A stretch of 64,000 nt of DNA from Rhabdobacter roseus (GTDB taxonomy: Bacteria; Bacteroidota; Bacteroidia; Cytophagales; Spirosomataceae). Location of the stretch: contig NZ_JACHGF010000002.1 of assembly GCF_014202275.1 (NCBI RefSeq), positions 62,001 through 126,000 on the forward strand. Direction: 5' to 3'. Below, piece by piece: positions 62,144 through 64,000 of the stretch. Numbering within the stretch: position 1 is the stretch's first letter; each line of letters opens with the position of its first letter. The notes beneath the pieces are model-generated. The model saw only the letters and a list, made by a program, of their open reading frames with translations, had not been told where the DNA came from and searched no databases. The translations under genes and the position numbers were made by a program.

Positions 62144-63001
62144 ATGCGCTTTAAACTAATCCTCCGCCCCGAAAAAGACCGACAGCACCTGCTGTTCAAC
62201 TACCAGTACCCGCTCATGGCCTGGCTCTACGGCCTGCTCCACCGGGCCGACGCCGACTATGCCGCTTTCCTGCACCAGCAGGGCTACGCCGTCCCCGATC
62301 GCCGGAAGTCGTTCAAGCACTTTACTTTTTCGAGCCTGCTGATTCCGCGCATGGAGAAGCCCCGCCCCGGCGACACGTATATGGTACTTCGTTCGAGGGA
62401 AATTGAGCTGGTGGTGTCGTTCTACCTGGACCGCGCCGCCGAAGGTTTCGTAGTAGGGCTGTTCCAGAATCAACGCCTGAGTCTTTTCAATCAGCAACAC
62501 CGCGCCGACTTCGTCGTGGAGCGCGTCGAGACGCTGCCCCGTACCCAGGCACAGGTACTTGAAAGTACCCCAAGCTCCGGGCCTACCAGTTTGATTTTTA
62601 GTACGTTATCGCCTTTGGTCGTAGCCGAGAAGGTTCGGGGGCTGGATCAGTACCTGGCTCCCACCGACGCCCGCTACCCGGCGCTTTTCGCCCTGAACCT
62701 CGTCGATAAGTACCGCTCCCTGGTACCTGACGCCCTGCCCGCGATGGACGCCGCCACGGCCGCGCAACTGGTGAAGTTCCGACTCCTGCCCGAGCAAAAT
62801 CGCATCAAAACCCGAAAGATTGTGATCAAAGAAGGGAAAGAAGCGCAAACGAAAGTAGTTGGGTACCACCACTTTCACTTTGAAGTAACGGCCCCGCCGG
62901 AGCTGCTAGAGCTAGGGTACCTGGGCGGCTTTGGCAAGTACTGCGCCAACGGCATGGGCTGCGTAGAGGTGGTGGAGAAAGTACCGGTGGCGAGTGGGTG
63001 A
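62144..63001 (+). CDS. cas6: CRISPR-associated endoribonuclease Cas6
   Basis: The 285-residue protein starts MRFKLILRPEKDRQHLLFNY, then QYPLMAWLYGLLHRADADYA. It has the ferredoxin-like Cas6 pattern (FKHFTFSSLLIPRME, SREIELVVSFYLD). The second half has IFSTLSPLVVAEK, YPALFALNLVDKYRSL, KTRKIVIKEGKEAQTKVVGY and the glycine-rich loop GYLGGFGKYCANGMGCVEVV. Cas6 cuts CRISPR precursor RNA within repeats. A general-base histidine is likely in the first 55 residues (H33 or H44). The gene has backbone-like GC content, unlike the AT-rich cas8-like gene downstream. No repeat array is visible in the window. Confidence 0.85.
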   Translation: MRFKLILRPEKDRQHLLFNYQYPLMAWLYGLLHRADADYAAFLHQQGYAVPDRRKSFKHFTFSSLLIPRMEKPRPGDTYMVLRSREIELVVSFYLDRAAEGFVVGLFQNQRLSLFNQQHRADFVVERVETLPRTQAQVLESTPSSGPTSLIFSTLSPLVVAEKVRGLDQYLAPTDARYPALFALNLVDKYRSLVPDALPAMDAATAAQLVKFRLLPEQNRIKTRKIVIKEGKEAQTKVVGYHHFHFEVTAPPELLELGYLGGFGKYCANGMGCVEVVEKVPVASG

Positions 63002-63003
63002 GG

Positions 63004-63156
63004 TTAAGAAGATTTAACGTTCTTGATCTTTTTGATTAAGTCCTGTTGGCTAAGGCGTTTACCTCGGAGCTGACGAATCTCATCCCAACTCATTTCAGAG
63101 AGAGTTTTGCCGGTGATGCTATTGACCGCAGTTGTCTTGTCTGATTTCTTGCTCAT
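63004..63156 (-). CDS. Small unknown protein between cas6 and the cas8-like gene
   Basis: ATG 63156 gives 50 residues (MSKKSDKTTAVNSITGKTLS, then EMSWDEIRQLRGKRLSQQDL), basic and helical, with no signal peptide. Its stop lies three bases from the cas6 stop and it is divergent from the cas8-like gene, so it breaks the cas operon. No family is recognised; a small antitoxin or anti-CRISPR-associated protein cannot be excluded. Confidence 0.45.
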   Translation of the reverse strand: MSKKSDKTTAVNSITGKTLSEMSWDEIRQLRGKRLSQQDLIKKIKNVKSS

Positions 63157-63225
63157 TGAATTTAAAATTAATATTTCCTGCAAAATAAACAAAATAGTTC
63201 CTTTTCAAAGTAATAATTATATAGC

Positions 63226-64000
63226 ATGATAAAAGAGCTAATCAACTTTACGCGAAACCTTGATGAGGATTTCAAGAACTTGGGCGTAAGTCCCAGAGAA
63301 GGATTACACGTTTTAATTTCCACAAAAGAAATAGACGACATTGTAAAAATAGATACTGAAAATTATCAATACGCAATGTATTCTAAAAGAATGGCAGAGG
63401 AAAGCGAATTATTGAAGCGATGTAAATTCCTCTCTCAAAATGCTTGGTGCATTGATACAAACAAATGTTTTGACCTTCCTACGAAAGCTATTCACTCCTG
63501 TTCTCCATATTTAGTAGCATTTAAAAGAGAGCATTTAAAGGGAGGAGAGAAATACAAGAAAAATGAAGAAAAGAAAAAAAAACAGGTACATGAACGCTTT
63601 GCTGAGTATTTTGCCAAAGCGGAAGCCCTATTTCCAGACGATGACAGTAAATATAAAAATCAAGTATTTCAGCTTTTTTTTAAAAGTGGAGGTTTCAATG
63701 ATTTGTTGAATGAAATCTTGGAGAAAAATAGTGTCGAGAATCAAAGATTAAGTACGATTAAAGTTGATTTAGAGCAAAAAGCCAAAGACACAAAGGAAAA
63801 AAATGAAAAAGAAGAATTGAAAATGAAGATCAAAGACCTTGACAACCAACTACTTGCAGTAAAAGAATTGGAAGATAGTGATTATATACTTTTCTATCTT
63901 GACAAATCTTTAGATGAATATAAAACTGTTCATAAAAAATACTTGGCAGATAAATTATTCAATACTGATAAGTATAATACATTACCAAATGACGAAGGTT
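63226..64000 (+). CDS. cas8b: Cas8b/TM1802-like CRISPR protein, 3' end outside the window
   Basis: From ATG 63226 the frame is open for 258 codons to the window edge. It begins MIKELINFTRNLDEDFKNLG and continues with SPREGLHVLIS, CFDLPTKAIHSCSPYLVAFK and REHLKGGEKY. This resembles the N-terminal part of the TM1802 family, the large subunit of type I-B effector complexes that helps recognise the PAM. A lysine-rich coiled-coil stretch lies near residues 165-215. It is AT-rich, unlike cas6. Later cas genes should follow beyond the window. Confidence 0.65.
   Translation, partial: MIKELINFTRNLDEDFKNLGVSPREGLHVLISTKEIDDIVKIDTENYQYAMYSKRMAEESELLKRCKFLSQNAWCIDTNKCFDLPTKAIHSCSPYLVAFKREHLKGGEKYKKNEEKKKKQVHERFAEYFAKAEALFPDDDSKYKNQVFQLFFKSGGFNDLLNEILEKNSVENQRLSTIKVDLEQKAKDTKEKNEKEELKMKIKDLDNQLLAVKELEDSDYILFYLDKSLDEYKTVHKKYLADKLFNTDKYNTLPNDEG

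Noticed and set aside
61000-64000. CRISPR repeat array
   Set aside because: No regularly spaced direct repeats of 25-40 bases occur near cas6 or elsewhere in the window; an array would have to lie beyond the right edge.

Overview
The window comes from a Bacteroidota chromosome, most likely of the order Cytophagales. The evidence is a SusC/SusD outer-membrane pair, RHS proteins with a DUF6443-type N-terminus, two LytS/LytTR two-component systems, a DUF3298 lipoprotein, menaquinone genes, and promoters with the TTG / TAnnTTTG spacing used by the Bacteroidota housekeeping sigma factor. From about 49.0 kb to 63.0 kb the sequence looks like chromosomal backbone. Almost everything left of a tRNA-Asp gene (48999-49072) is accessory DNA.

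Layout. (1) 1-9.6 kb: an RHS polymorphic-toxin locus. A long GC-rich rhs gene, open at the left window edge, ends in an AT-rich toxin tip followed by a YwqK-type MORN-repeat partner. Behind it lie promoterless rhs-core/toxin-tip cassettes, each with an immunity-like gene, and debris that includes a decayed colicin-D-like tip. (2) 9.6-10.3 kb: the end of an IS21-type element with seven tandem terminal repeats, cutting into a P-type ATPase gene. (3) 11.0-22.8 kb: an AT-rich defence island. It holds a DUF3800 protein, an Ssp-like DNA phosphorothioation module (DUF4007 protein, large ATPase, PP-loop sulfurtransferase, convergent cysteine desulfurase) coupled to a DUF262-only protein and a Ser/Thr protein kinase, then a nucleotidyltransferase-HEPN fusion and a small XRE regulator. 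(4) 23.4-40.0 kb: a SusC/SusD/TlpA operon facing a class I lanthipeptide locus. The latter has a full-length LanB, a 46-residue precursor, a LanC-like protein that seems to have lost all zinc ligands, a LytTR/LytS pair, an RteC-like protein and an AraC regulator. (5) 40.0-49.0 kb: an integrative mobilizable element with a decayed CHC2/Toprim primase, MobC, relaxase, TraG-like coupling protein and a large serine recombinase whose frame runs through the tRNA-Asp gene. (6) 49.3-60.8 kb: backbone genes nif3, a zinc-ribbon protein, a TPR protein, radC, a DUF3298 protein, a LytTR/LytS pair, a histidine phosphatase, two menaquinone genes, doxX and cvfB. (7) 61.0-64.0 kb: the start of a CRISPR-Cas locus, with a WYL regulator broken by an in-frame TAG, cas6, and the 5' part of a cas8b/TM1802-like gene.

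How they may work together. The five-gene ssp-like operon plus desulfurase has the parts to mark DNA with sulfur, but the usual sensor-nuclease appears replaced by a DUF262 protein without a visible nuclease domain, translationally coupled to a kinase. This is the best candidate here for an undescribed variant system. The lanthipeptide locus is the second: LanB should dehydrate the Ser/Thr-rich core, but the cyclase partner looks catalytically dead and no exporter is encoded nearby. Identifications rest on motifs and family knowledge; no database search was run, and coordinates read by eye may be off by a base or two.
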